Part shown: positions 24,112-35,813 of the stretch, in pieces | Position numbering within the stretch: position 1 is the stretch's first letter | How the letters are laid out: every line of letters starts with the position of its first letter | Notes under the pieces: model-generated | What the model was told of the DNA's origin: nothing | The model's database searches: none | The model's input: only the letters and a program-made list of their open reading frames with translations | Program-made: the position numbers and the translations under genes | Assembly (NCBI RefSeq): GCF_014174255.1 | Contig: NZ_JABEQJ010000008.1 | Coordinates: 62,001-126,000, forward strand | DNA: 64,000 bases | Origin: Gluconacetobacter sacchari | GTDB taxonomy: Bacteria > Pseudomonadota > Alphaproteobacteria > Acetobacterales > Acetobacteraceae | Direction of reading: 5' to 3'

Positions 24112-24885
24112 TCAGAGGCCGCGCCAGATCATGTAGGCGGCGACGCAGAAGATGACGCCGGAGAAGAAGACGGTCAGGGCGCCCGTGGTGCCCGCCATGG
24201 CCCGGGCGGCGCGCAGGCCGCCGAAACTGCCGGCGATGCCGCCGATGATGAACAGCAGGGCGAGGTTCCAGTCGATCAGGCCGGAGGCCATGTAGCTGAT
24301 GGCGGTGCTGGCGCCGAAGGCGGCGACGGCGACCAGCGAGGTGCCGATGGCGTTGAGGATCGGCATGCCGGTGGAGGCGACCAGCGCCGGCACGATCAGG
24401 AACCCGCCGCCGATGCCGAAAAAGCCCGACAGCAGGCCGGTGCCGAGGCCCGAGGCCATGACGCGGGCCATGTTGTCGCGATTGCAGGCGGCGCCGGGGC
24501 AGCCCTGGTTGCGGCGCCCGCGCAGCATCAGCACGCCGACCACCACCATCAGCAGCGCGAAGCACAGCAGCAGGCGGCGCCCGTCCATCGCCTTGCCCAG
24601 CGTGGCGCCGGCCAGGGCGCCGGCCACGCCGCAACTGGCGAAGATCGCGGCGCATCGCCATTTGACGGTGGCCGCCCGCGCGTGCTGCGCCACCCCGGCC
24701 AGGGCGTTGACCGCCACCGCCAGCGCGCTGGTGCCGATGGCGACATGCGGGTTGGCGACGCCGACGACATAGACCATCAGCGGCACCGCCAGAATCGATC
24801 CGCCGCCGCCGATCAGCCCCAGCGTGAAGCCGACCAGGACGCCGGAGAGGATTTCCAGCGCCAGGTGGGCCAGGTGGGCGTGCAT
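24112..24885 (-). CDS. TauE/SafE-family sulfite/sulfonate exporter
   Basis: This 257-residue inner-membrane protein has about eight spans. GFTLGLIGGGGSILAVPLMVYVVG and GFFGIGGGFLIVPALV are the two inverted repeat motifs of the TauE family. Such proteins export sulfite, thiosulfate or sulfoacetate. It starts one base after the stop of the SQR fusion gene, so the two are coupled. It probably removes sulfite or thiosulfate made by persulfide oxidation. Confidence 0.9.
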   Translation of the reverse strand: MHAHLAHLALEILSGVLVGFTLGLIGGGGSILAVPLMVYVVGVANPHVAIGTSALAVAVNALAGVAQHARAATVKWRCAAIFASCGVAGALAGATLGKAMDGRRLLLCFALLMVVVGVLMLRGRRNQGCPGAACNRDNMARVMASGLGTGLLSGFFGIGGGFLIVPALVASTGMPILNAIGTSLVAVAAFGASTAISYMASGLIDWNLALLFIIGGIAGSFGGLRAARAMAGTTGALTVFFSGVIFCVAAYMIWRGL

Positions 24886-24886
24886 G

Positions 24887-26569
24887 TCAGGCGCCCGGGT
24901 TCGTTCGGGGCGCCACCATCAGTTCGTGCCCGCGCAGCATGGCGTGCCAATAGAGCGGGGGCATGACCCTTTCCTTGAGGAACCATGCCAGGCGCGTGGG
25001 TTGCGTGCCGCGCAGCAGCCACGGCGGCAGGGTCGGCTCCAGCTTTCCGCCATAGCCGAATTCGGCCAGCACGATCCGCCCGCGTTCCACCGTCAGCGGG
25101 CAGGCGCCGTAGCCGTCATAGGTGGCGACGGGCGCCTTGCCGTCCAGCGTTGCCAGGACATTGACCGCCACCACGGGGGCCTGCTTGCGCACGGCGGCGG
25201 CGGTCTTGGCGTTGGAGGTGCCGGCGACGTCGCCCAGGGCGAAGACATCGGCGAAGCCGGTGTGGCGCAGGGTCGCGGGATCGACGGCGACGAAGCCGTC
25301 GGCGCCGGCCAGCGGGCTGGTGGCGACCACGGCGGGGGCGACCTGGGGCGGGACGGCGTGCAGCATGTCGAAGCCGCGTTCGATGCGGGTCGTGCCCTCG
25401 GTGGTCGTGCGTTCGAAGGTGGCCATGCGCCGGTCGCCATCGACCGCCACTAGCCTGGAGCGCAGGGTCAGCTCGATGCCGTAGCGTTCGATATAGGCCA
25501 TCAGCGGGGGCACGAAGGCGGGTACGCCGAACAGGGCGGGTGTCGCGGTGTCGAACGCGACCGTCATGTCCTTCAGCGCGCCGGCGCGACGCCAGGCATC
25601 GCAGGCCAGGTACATCGCCTTCTGCGGCGCGCCGGCGCATTTGATCGGCATCGGCGGCTGGGTGAACAGGGCGGTGCCGCGTGCCAGGCCCCGCACCAGC
25701 TTCCAGGTATAGGGTGCGAGGTCGTAGCGGTAGTTGGACGTGACGCCGTTGCGGCCGAGCGTTTCCTCCAGCCCCGGGATCGCCCGCCAGTCCAGAGTCA
25801 GCCCCGTGGCGACCACCAGCACGTCGTAGGACAGCGTGGCGCCGTCATCCAGCGCGACCTCGTGGCGGTCGGGCCGGAAGCCGGCCACGGCCTGGCGCAC
25901 CCAGGTCGCGCCCGAGGGGATCAGGCCCTCTTCGGGGCGTTTCGTCTGTTCGGCGGTGAAGACGCCGCCGCCGACCAGGGTCCAGCCGGGCTGGTAGAAA
26001 TGCGTGGCGGAGGGCTCGATGATGGCGACGGAGATGCCGGACCGGCGGCGCAGGATGCTGGCGGCGGTGGCCAGGCCCGCCGCGCCGCCGCCCGCGATCA
26101 CGACATTGAAATGCCGGCCCGGCTTTGTCCCGGTCGCGGGGGCGGCTTGGCCGGCGGTCGCCAGGCGCGGTTCCAGCGGTGACAGGTCGATGCCGGCGGA
26201 CCGGCCCGCCGCGAGGATGGCGTCGGCCGGCATCGTGCCCGCCTGCGCCAGCGCCCAGAGCCGGGCGGCCCGGCCGCCGCCCTGGCAATAGGCCAGCACC
26301 GGGCCCGGCATGGTGTCCAGCGCCGCGCGCATGGCCCGCACCGCGGCCTCGTCCGGCGTGCTGCCCGACGGGACGGGGATGGCGACGAAGGCCAGCCCCC
26401 GGTCGTGCGCCGCGCGCGCGATGTCTCCGGCCGGGGGCTGGCCGGCTTTCTCGCCGTCCGGACGGGCGCAGACGATCGCCTTGAACCCCGCGTCGGCGGC
26501 CTGGTCCACGTCGGCGGCCGACAATTGGGGAGAGACGGAAAACTGGGGTGTCAGGGAACGGAAGGACAT
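24887..26569 (-). CDS. DUF442 phosphatase-like domain fused to sulfide:quinone oxidoreductase
   Basis: This is a 560-residue fusion. Residues 1-110 are the DUF442 (Blh/TIGR01244) domain with Cys95 and Arg100 in YCQGGGR. Residues 150-560 are an FAD oxidoreductase of the SQR type. Its nucleotide motif is VVIAGGGAAGLATAA, one redox Cys lies in PIKCAGAPQK and another in YGACPLT, and LGDVAGTSNAKTAAAVRKQ binds FAD. It oxidises sulfide and passes electrons to quinone, releasing persulfide or polysulfide. In this operon it follows the persulfide dioxygenase gene (39 bp gap) and precedes the TauE exporter. Confidence 0.9.
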   Translation of the reverse strand: MSFRSLTPQFSVSPQLSAADVDQAADAGFKAIVCARPDGEKAGQPPAGDIARAAHDRGLAFVAIPVPSGSTPDEAAVRAMRAALDTMPGPVLAYCQGGGRAARLWALAQAGTMPADAILAAGRSAGIDLSPLEPRLATAGQAAPATGTKPGRHFNVVIAGGGAAGLATAASILRRRSGISVAIIEPSATHFYQPGWTLVGGGVFTAEQTKRPEEGLIPSGATWVRQAVAGFRPDRHEVALDDGATLSYDVLVVATGLTLDWRAIPGLEETLGRNGVTSNYRYDLAPYTWKLVRGLARGTALFTQPPMPIKCAGAPQKAMYLACDAWRRAGALKDMTVAFDTATPALFGVPAFVPPLMAYIERYGIELTLRSRLVAVDGDRRMATFERTTTEGTTRIERGFDMLHAVPPQVAPAVVATSPLAGADGFVAVDPATLRHTGFADVFALGDVAGTSNAKTAAAVRKQAPVVAVNVLATLDGKAPVATYDGYGACPLTVERGRIVLAEFGYGGKLEPTLPPWLLRGTQPTRLAWFLKERVMPPLYWHAMLRGHELMVAPRTNPGA

Positions 26570-26608
26570 CGGTGGCGGACCTCGGGGGACGGAAGGAGAG
26601 GGGACGGA

Positions 26609-27535
26609 TCAGAGCGTGTCGATCGGGATCTTGATGTAGCGCGTGCCGTTGGATTCCGGCGCCGGCAGGCGGCCGCCGCGCATGTTGACCTGCACTGACG
26701 GCATGATCAGGTTGGGCAGGGAGAGGGTGGCGTCGCGCGCGGCGCGCATGGCGGTGAAACTGTCCTCGGCCACGCCGTCATGCACGTGGATGTTGCCCTG
26801 GCGTTCGGCGCCGATCGTGGTTTCCCACGCGAAATGGTCGCGGCCGGGGGCCTTGTAGTCGTGGCAGAGGAACAGGCGCGTCTCGTCCGGCAGCGACAGC
26901 AGGCGCCGGATCGAACGGTAGAGCTGGCGGGCGTCGCCGCCGGGGAAGTCGGCGCGCGCCGTCCCGTAATCGGGCATGAACAGCGTGTCGCCGATGAAGG
27001 CCGCGTCGCCGATGACGAAGGCCATGTCGGCGGGCGTGTGGCCGGGGACGTGCAGCGCGATCGTGGGGATGCGGCCGATGGCGAAGTGGTCGCCGTCGCG
27101 GAACAGATGGTCGAACTGCGAGCCGTCGCGCGCGAATTCGGTGCCGGCATTGAAGATCTTGCCGAACACGTCCTGCACGCGGACGATCTCGGCCCCGATG
27201 CCCAGCCTGCCGCCGAGCTGCTGCTGCAACCAGGGCGCGGCCGACAGGTGGTCGGCATGGGCGTGGGTTTCGAGCTGCCACTGCACATGCAGCCCCTCGG
27301 CGCGGACGTAATCGACGATGCGCTGCGCCGAGCGGTGGCCGGTCCGGCCCGAGGCGGCATCATATTCCAGCACGCTGTCGATGATCGCGGCGTCGCCGGT
27401 CGCGGGGTCATGCACGACATGGCTGGCGGTGAAGGTTGCCTCGTCGAAGAAGGTCCGCACCGTCGGGCGGGGGATGGTTCCCTGCTTCGCATCTTGGATC
27501 TGGGACGCGGCTGCGGCCAGTGCGGGGTCGGACAT
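26609..27535 (-). CDS. Persulfide dioxygenase-like MBL-fold hydrolase
   Basis: This 308-residue metallo-beta-lactamase-fold protein of the ETHE1/Blh group has THAHADH (His91, His93, Asp95, His96), a later His in LHVPGHTPADM and Asp in FIGDTLFMPDYG. ETHE1-type enzymes oxidise glutathione persulfide to sulfite with a single iron. It is the first gene of the leftward sulfur operon, with an AGGAG ribosome site, directly across from the peroxiredoxin-ArsR pair. The AT-rich divergent region carries two palindromes that could be operators. Confidence 0.9.
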   Translation of the reverse strand: MSDPALAAAASQIQDAKQGTIPRPTVRTFFDEATFTASHVVHDPATGDAAIIDSVLEYDAASGRTGHRSAQRIVDYVRAEGLHVQWQLETHAHADHLSAAPWLQQQLGGRLGIGAEIVRVQDVFGKIFNAGTEFARDGSQFDHLFRDGDHFAIGRIPTIALHVPGHTPADMAFVIGDAAFIGDTLFMPDYGTARADFPGGDARQLYRSIRRLLSLPDETRLFLCHDYKAPGRDHFAWETTIGAERQGNIHVHDGVAEDSFTAMRAARDATLSLPNLIMPSVQVNMRGGRLPAPESNGTRYIKIPIDTL

Positions 27536-27551
27536 CGGGATTCTCCTGACA

Positions 27552-27600
27552 ATTAACGAAATTCATTAATTATCGTTTCATGGTTTATTTAATAATTAAA
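27552..27600. promoter_or_regulatory. Two AT-rich palindromes in the sulfur-locus divergent promoter
   Basis: ATTAACGAAATTCATTAAT (27552-27570) is a 19-bp palindrome with one mismatched pair. TTTAATAATTAAA (27588-27600) is a perfect 13-bp palindrome. They lie between the divergent persulfide dioxygenase and peroxiredoxin-ArsR genes. AT-rich inverted repeats here are expected of an ArsR-family operator, most simply for the ArsR protein encoded at 28287-28736. Confidence 0.6.
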
Positions 27601-27642
27601 CTGTCTTGCGTCAAGCCGGATCGTCCTTTTATGAAGGGGCGT

Positions 27643-28290
27643 ATGATCGATCCTGTTCCTCTCCCCCGCGTCGCCGTGCCGCCGAAGATCGGGGATGCCG
27701 CGCCGGATTTCACCGCCCGGACCACGCAGGGCCGGCTGCGGCTGAGCGACCTGCGCGGGCGGTGGGTGCTGCTGTTTTCGCATCCGGCGGATTTCACGCC
27801 CGTCTGCACCAGCGAGTTCCTGGCCTTCGCGGCGTCGTTCGAGCGGTTCCACGCCTTGAACTGCGCCCTGCTGGGCCTGTCGGTGGACAGCCTGTCCGCG
27901 CATCTGGCGTGGGTGGAGGCGATCCGCGCCCAGTTCGGGGTGACGATTCCCTTTCCGATCATCGAGGACCCGTCGATGGCGATCGCCCGGGCCTATGGCA
28001 TGCTGGACGCGACGGCGGAGAGCAGCGCCACCGTCCGGGCGGTGCATGCGATCGACCCCGAGGGGGTGATCCGCGCCATTATCTGGTATCCGATGTCGGT
28101 CGGCCGGTCGGTGGCGGAAATGCTGCGGCTGGTGGCGGCGTTGCAGAAGGTGACGACGGAGGACGTGCTGACGCCGGAGGGCTGGATGCCGGGCTGCGAC
28201 ACCGTGCTGCCCGCCGTCCAGACCCAGCGGGACGCGGTGGCGGCCGGGCCGGCCTGGTTCCTGCGGACGCGGCCGGATACCGGCGTGTGA
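27643..28290 (+). CDS. AhpC/TSA-type peroxiredoxin in the sulfur locus
   Basis: This 215-residue thiol peroxidase has a peroxidatic Cys55 in HPADFTPVCTSEF and a second conserved Cys in the C-terminal WMPGCDTVLP. An extra Cys in LNCALLG is also present. It is related to the Prx6-like protein at 9.4-10.0 kb but has the C-terminal Cys that one lacks. Peroxiredoxins reduce peroxides and can also reduce persulfides. AAGGGG sits ahead of ATG 27643. It overlaps the ArsR start by GTGA, so the regulator and peroxidase are made together. Confidence 0.88.
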   Translation: MIDPVPLPRVAVPPKIGDAAPDFTARTTQGRLRLSDLRGRWVLLFSHPADFTPVCTSEFLAFAASFERFHALNCALLGLSVDSLSAHLAWVEAIRAQFGVTIPFPIIEDPSMAIARAYGMLDATAESSATVRAVHAIDPEGVIRAIIWYPMSVGRSVAEMLRLVAALQKVTTEDVLTPEGWMPGCDTVLPAVQTQRDAVAAGPAWFLRTRPDTGV

Positions 28291-28736
28291 GCGGCCTGAC
28301 GCCGGACGAGGCCGGGAGGCTGGCCGAGCGGCTGAAACTGTTCGCCCAGCCGCAGCGGTTGCGGATCCTGTCGCTGCTGCTTGGCGGGGCGCGTGCCGTC
28401 AGCGTGCTGGAGAGCGAGACCGGCATCGGGCAGCCGGTGCTGAGCCAGCAGCTTGGCGCGCTGCGCCGGGCGGGGGTTTTGCGTTGCGAGAGGGAATCCC
28501 GTTCGATCGTCTACAGTTTCCAGAATGACGTGGAAATGGAGCGGGCGCGCGGGTTGCTCGGGCTGCTGGAGGCGCCGGGCGATGGTCGCGCGGCATCGGC
28601 GTGGCGGCGCGGGATGCCGGCGACGCGGGAGGAGGCCGGCGCCGTGTTCGCGCGCGTGGAAGGGCGCGAGGGGGTTGAACAGGGCGTCGGCGCCCTGTCC
28701 GCTCGGCCCATGAATGACGAGGGGTGGAGCGGGTGA
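28287..28736 (+). CDS. ArsR-family regulator of the sulfur locus (sensor Cys pair absent)
   Basis: This 149-residue protein starts at GTG 28287, overlapping the peroxiredoxin stop. The winged helix-turn-helix covers about 10-90 (LKLFAQPQRLRILSLLLGG, SETGIGQPVLSQQLGALRRAGVLRCERESRSIVYSF). It resembles the BigR/SqrR/YgaV group that represses sulfide-oxidation genes. In those proteins a Cys in helix 2 (often LRILC) and one near the C-terminus form a polysulfide bridge. Here helix 2 has Ser and the only Cys is in the wing. The tail (about 95-149) has no Cys. Sensing must therefore differ, or another factor senses. Confidence 0.88.
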   Translation: MSGLTPDEAGRLAERLKLFAQPQRLRILSLLLGGARAVSVLESETGIGQPVLSQQLGALRRAGVLRCERESRSIVYSFQNDVEMERARGLLGLLEAPGDGRAASAWRRGMPATREEAGAVFARVEGREGVEQGVGALSARPMNDEGWSG

Positions 28737-28850
28737 TGGCGGCGGGCTGGCTCCGCTGCCGATCGAGGCATGGGCGCGGATGCCGTGCGGTCGGTCTACA
28801 GGACCGAAACCTCCGCCGATGGGATCACGCGAACGGTTTTGGGGCCGGCG

Positions 28851-29300
28851 TCATCGGTTGGTGATCCAGAGGGCCATTCCTCTTGCATCCGGCAAGACAT
28901 TCTCGAAACCGAAACGTTCGTAAAGCTGCCAGGCGTCCGCGTTGGCTATCAGGCTGACATAGGTTTCGGCGGGAACGGTGGCGCGTATATGGCGCATGAT
29001 CGCGTCCACGATCGCGGACCCGATTCCTCGCCCCTGATGGGCGGGATCGACGGCGATGTCGACGATATGGATAAAGAGCGCGCCGTCGCCGATCATCCGT
29101 CCCATTCCGACGATGTCGGAATCATGCGCGACATGCACGCCATGGAGCGTATGGGGCAGGCCCGCCCTGGCCGCGCGCAGGCTGCGCGGGCTCAGACCGC
29201 TTGTTTCACGCAGGCGGCAATAGGTCGCGGCGTCGGGCGGCCCCGCGCGGAAGGCGTATCCCGCGGGCAGGGGAGGGTCGTTTTGGAGGCCGAAAGACAT
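28851..29300 (-). CDS. GNAT-family N-acetyltransferase
   Basis: This 149-residue acetyl-CoA-dependent acetyltransferase has its acetyl-CoA loop in IVDIAVDPAHQGRGIGSAIVDAIMRHI (the Q/RxxGxG/A motif). LYERFGFENVLPDARGMALWI is the typical GNAT C-terminal strand pair. The substrate is unknown. It is convergent with the ArsR gene and stands alone. An ATG start at 29300 fits domain length. Confidence 0.88.
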   Translation of the reverse strand: MSFGLQNDPPLPAGYAFRAGPPDAATYCRLRETSGLSPRSLRAARAGLPHTLHGVHVAHDSDIVGMGRMIGDGALFIHIVDIAVDPAHQGRGIGSAIVDAIMRHIRATVPAETYVSLIANADAWQLYERFGFENVLPDARGMALWITNR

Positions 29301-29359
29301 GAGGGCTGTTTCCTTGGAGAAATTTCCCCATCGTCAGCCTGATCGATCGCTCGGATAAA

Positions 29360-29397
29360 ATGACTCGATGCAAGCCGACTGATGCGGCTTGAGTCAT
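29360..29397. repeat. Nested inverted repeat in a gene-free stretch
   Basis: The 295-bp gap between the GNAT start and the efflux operon end holds no gene. CAAGCCG (29371-29377) pairs with CGGCTTG (29385-29391), and an outer ATGACTC (29360-29366) pairs with GAGTCAT (29391-29397), leaving a 4-base bulge. It could be an operator or RNA hairpin upstream of the GNAT gene. There is no T-run to call a terminator. Confidence 0.4.
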
Positions 29398-29595
29398 GAA
29401 ACGAGACCTTACGCCGCTCCGGAAACGGAGCGCCACCAGGAACCGATTGCGGTGGTGATTGCGTGGGTCATGCTTTCATCCCTGCCATAGTCGGAATTTT
29501 TACGCAATTGCGGATGGTGGACCCCGCCGTCTTTCGCTGGAGCGCGGCGTTCCGGCGGACGGCGGGTGATCGGCTGCCCCGCGAGCGGGGCGGGA

Positions 29596-31053
29596 TTACA
29601 GGATATGGCCCATGGCCGAGGCGGTCGGGCGGGGCGGCACGGTGCTGGTCCAGCCGCCGCCCAGGGCCTTGTACAGGGTGACGCTGTTGGCCAGGGTCTG
29701 GAGCTGCGTGGTGATGCCGCCGAGGCGGGCGGTGTACAGGTCTCGCTGCGCGATCAGGGTGGAGAGGTACGGGTCGTAGCCCGCGCGGAAGCGCGTGATG
29801 GCCAGGTGGTATTGCCGGTCGTTGGAGGCGATCAGGGCGTTCTGGGCCTGGAGCTGTTTCAGATAGGTGTCACGGCCGGCCAGGGCGTCGGCGACTTCGC
29901 GGAACGCGGTCTGGATCGTCTTTTCGTAGCGGGCGATTTCCTCCTTCCTGCGGGCTTTCGCGATGCGGAGCTGGGCCGTCAGGCGGCCGGCGTCGAACAG
30001 CGGCAGCGTGATCTGGGGTGCGACGTTCCAGGCGCCCATGCCGCCCTGGAACAGGCGGGTGATGTTGTTGCTGGCGGTGCCGTTGGCCGCCGTGATCTGG
30101 ATCTTGGGGAAGAACTCGGCACGGGCCGAGCCGATATCGTCGTTGGCCGCGCGCAGTACGTCCTCCGCCGAGAGGATGTCGGGGCGGCGGGCGATCATGT
30201 CCGACGGCAGGCCGGCGGGGATTTCGGGAAAGGCCGTGACGGCGTCGAGCGATGTGAGGGATTGCAGGGCCCGCGTCGTGGCGTCGTCCAGCGGGGTGCC
30301 GACCAGCAGCGTCAACTGGTCCAGGGCCTGGGCGCGTTGGCGCGTATAGACCTGCAAGCTGGTTTCGGTGTCGTGCAGCGCGGATTCCGCCTGTGCCACG
30401 TCCAGCGCCGTGACCGTGCCGGTCAGGGCCGCCTGCCGGACCAGGTCGTAGGTGCGCTGGCGGCTGTCCAGCACCTGCTGCGTGACCAGAACCGCCTGGT
30501 TGTCGGCCACCCAGGTCAGCATGCCCGACGCCACGGCGGCGATCAGGCTGAGCTGCATGTTCTCGCGGTTGAGGGCGTCGGCCATGTAGCGGTCGAACGC
30601 GGCCTGCGAGGCGCTGCGGATGCGGCCCCACAGATCGACCTCGTAGGCCGAGACGCCGAAGCCCACCGCGTATTGCCGCATGAAGAACGCGCCGTTGGTC
30701 TGCGACAGGCTCCAGATCTTGGCATATTCCTTCTGGACGTTGGCGAGCGCGCCGCCGTTCAGGGTGGGGAACAGGGCCGCGTTTTCGATGTCGAACTGCG
30801 CGCTGGCGGCCTCGACCTGATGCTGGGCGATCCGCAGATCCTGGTTGTTGGCCAGGGCCTGGTCGATCAGGCGCCGCATCACCGGGTCGCGGTAGAAATG
30901 CCGCCAGTCGGGCTGGCCGATGCCGCCAGCCGCCGCGTTGCCGCCGGGCCATGCCGCGGCGATGACGGGGGCGGGGCGGTGATAGGCCGGGATCATGGTG
31001 CAGCCGGTCAGCAGCAGGGCAACGCCGGCGGCGAGGAATCGGGTGGGCCGCAC
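29596..31053 (-). CDS. NodT-family RND efflux outer-membrane lipoprotein
   Basis: This 485-residue TolC-like channel starts at GTG 31053. The N-terminus MRPTRFLAAGVALLLTGCTM has a lipobox (LTGC). Two outer membrane efflux protein repeats follow, with long helices such as DLRIAQHQVEAASAQFDIENAALFPTLNG and LFDAGRLTAQLRIAKARRKEEIARYEKTIQTAF. It is the third gene of a tripartite efflux operon, 2 bp after the adaptor gene. It would complete a channel across the outer membrane. Confidence 0.92.
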   Translation of the reverse strand: MRPTRFLAAGVALLLTGCTMIPAYHRPAPVIAAAWPGGNAAAGGIGQPDWRHFYRDPVMRRLIDQALANNQDLRIAQHQVEAASAQFDIENAALFPTLNGGALANVQKEYAKIWSLSQTNGAFFMRQYAVGFGVSAYEVDLWGRIRSASQAAFDRYMADALNRENMQLSLIAAVASGMLTWVADNQAVLVTQQVLDSRQRTYDLVRQAALTGTVTALDVAQAESALHDTETSLQVYTRQRAQALDQLTLLVGTPLDDATTRALQSLTSLDAVTAFPEIPAGLPSDMIARRPDILSAEDVLRAANDDIGSARAEFFPKIQITAANGTASNNITRLFQGGMGAWNVAPQITLPLFDAGRLTAQLRIAKARRKEEIARYEKTIQTAFREVADALAGRDTYLKQLQAQNALIASNDRQYHLAITRFRAGYDPYLSTLIAQRDLYTARLGGITTQLQTLANSVTLYKALGGGWTSTVPPRPTASAMGHIL

Positions 31054-31055
31054 CG

Positions 31056-32223
31056 TCAGGCTCCCTTCGTTTCGGCATCTTGGTGGGGGGCGACGGGGCT
31101 GCCGTCATGCAGGGCGGAGGGGGGGTGGACCACCAGTTGGCTGCCGTCGGGCAGGCCGCCGAGGATTTCGATCCGGTCGCCGTAATCGCGCCCCACGGCG
31201 ACGTGGCGGATGGTGACGCGGTTGTCGGGCGAGACCGTTGCGACCGACAGCCCGTCGGCCTCGTAATTCAGGGCTTCCGCCGGGATCAGCGTGACGCCGG
31301 CCGTGCGCGGCAGGTCGAAATGGATGCTGGCGTAGAGGCCGGCCGCCAGGCGGCCGTCCGGATTGTCCAGTTCGATTTCCACCGGCAGCATGCGGCTGTC
31401 GCGTTCCAGCGCGTGGCCGGTGCGGGTGACGGTGCCGGCGACGCGCAGGTCGGGCCGCGCGGGCAGCGAGAGCGCGGCCTGGGTGCCGATCGCGATGCCG
31501 GTGGCCTGGTCCTGCGGCACGTGGACGCGCACGCGCAGGCGGTCGGTGCGCGCCACGGTGAACAGCGGTGCCGCCTGGACGTTGTCGGCGTTGACCAGAT
31601 CACCGACCTCGACCGTGCGGGCGGTGACCACGCCGTCGAAGGGCGCGGTGACGGTGGTGTAGGCCTGGCGCTGGGCCATTTCGGCCAGGGCGGCGCGGGC
31701 GGCGTCCTGTTCGGCCAGGCGGGCCTGCTGGGTGATGCGATCGACATCGAAATTCTGCCGGCTGACGGCGCCGCCGCCGACCAGGCCCGCCGAGCGCCGC
31801 GCCGTGACGCGCGCCAGGTCGAGGTCGGCCTGGGCCTGGGCCAGGGCGGCCTGTGCATGGGCGACCTGCCGGTCCAGTTCCGGGGCGCGGATGATCGCGA
31901 GTACCTGGCCGGCCTTGACCGGGGTGCCGATATCGACGAACCGCTTTTCGACATAGCCCGAGGCGCGGGCGCCGATCGCCGCGGTTTCCAGCGGGGCGGT
32001 CTCGCCCGGGAGGTCCAGCGCGACCGGGGAGCGGTCGGCGTGGACGATCATCGTCCGCACCTCCGGCACCTGGTCGCGGCGGGTGTCGGCCAGCGCCCGC
32101 ACGGCGCGGGCGCGCTCGACATGCGTCACCGCGCCGTAGCCCAGCAGGGCCGCCAGGCCGAGGCCGATCGCGGTGCCGGTCGCGCGGCCGCCGCGCGAGG
32201 GGGGAGCGGACGGGGAAGAGATG

Positions 32224-32231
<8 letters not shown>
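31056..32231 (-). CDS. RND efflux periplasmic adaptor (HlyD/MFP family)
   Basis: This 391-residue adaptor has one N-terminal membrane anchor (TGTAIGLGLAALLGYGAV). Lipoyl half-motifs are GYVEKRFVDIGTPVKAGQVLAII and YTTVTAPFDGVVTARTVEVGDLVNAD. An alpha-hairpin lies between them, and a beta-barrel with LRVRVHVPQDQATGIAIG follows. The start is ATG 32231, overlapping the pump gene by 8 bp. It links the RND pump to the NodT channel. Confidence 0.92.
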
Positions 32232-35409
<3,178 letters not shown>

Positions 35410-35813
35410 AGGGTCTCTCTATGCGATGGATGGAGGAGCGAGGTGCGCTCCGGAGATGCCGGGTGGGCCCGTCCGCCATCGTGGCGTCCTGTCGATTATC
35501 AGACCGATACGGAGGGCGCCCGGCGCAGGCTTGCGGGGATCATGCAACCCTTGGCGGGACGGGTGGTAGAGCGATCCGCCCCGGTTATTGCATGATCCTG
35601 CATGATGGGTGCGGCAATGTGAAAAAGCCGCAATGCGCGTTGTGATTACGTGACTGTATATGAATATGAAATTTATTATTTTTTGTGGGCTTCCGTTCCA
35701 CGGTAATACGATTCGATCAAATGCTTGCACGATCCGCGCGGAGGGGAGGAATGTTCTCGGTGATCGGATCGGATATGCGGTATGGGGACCGGGAAGCTGG
35801 CGAGGAGGGAAGG
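35410..35813. other. Divergent promoter region of the efflux operon and araC-type gene
   Basis: This 404-bp stretch has no supported gene. Bases 35640-35705 are AT-rich (GACTGTATATGAATATGAAA and following), which is unusual here and fits a promoter. Several dyads and GAGGAGGGAAGG, the ribosome site of the AraC-type gene, lie near the right end. No specific operator could be assigned. Confidence 0.4.

Noticed and set aside
28780-28800. TCGGTC-TACAG-GACCGA hairpin between ArsR and GNAT genes as a terminator
   Set aside because: The 6-bp stem is perfect, but there is no U-tract on either strand, so it is too weak to annotate.
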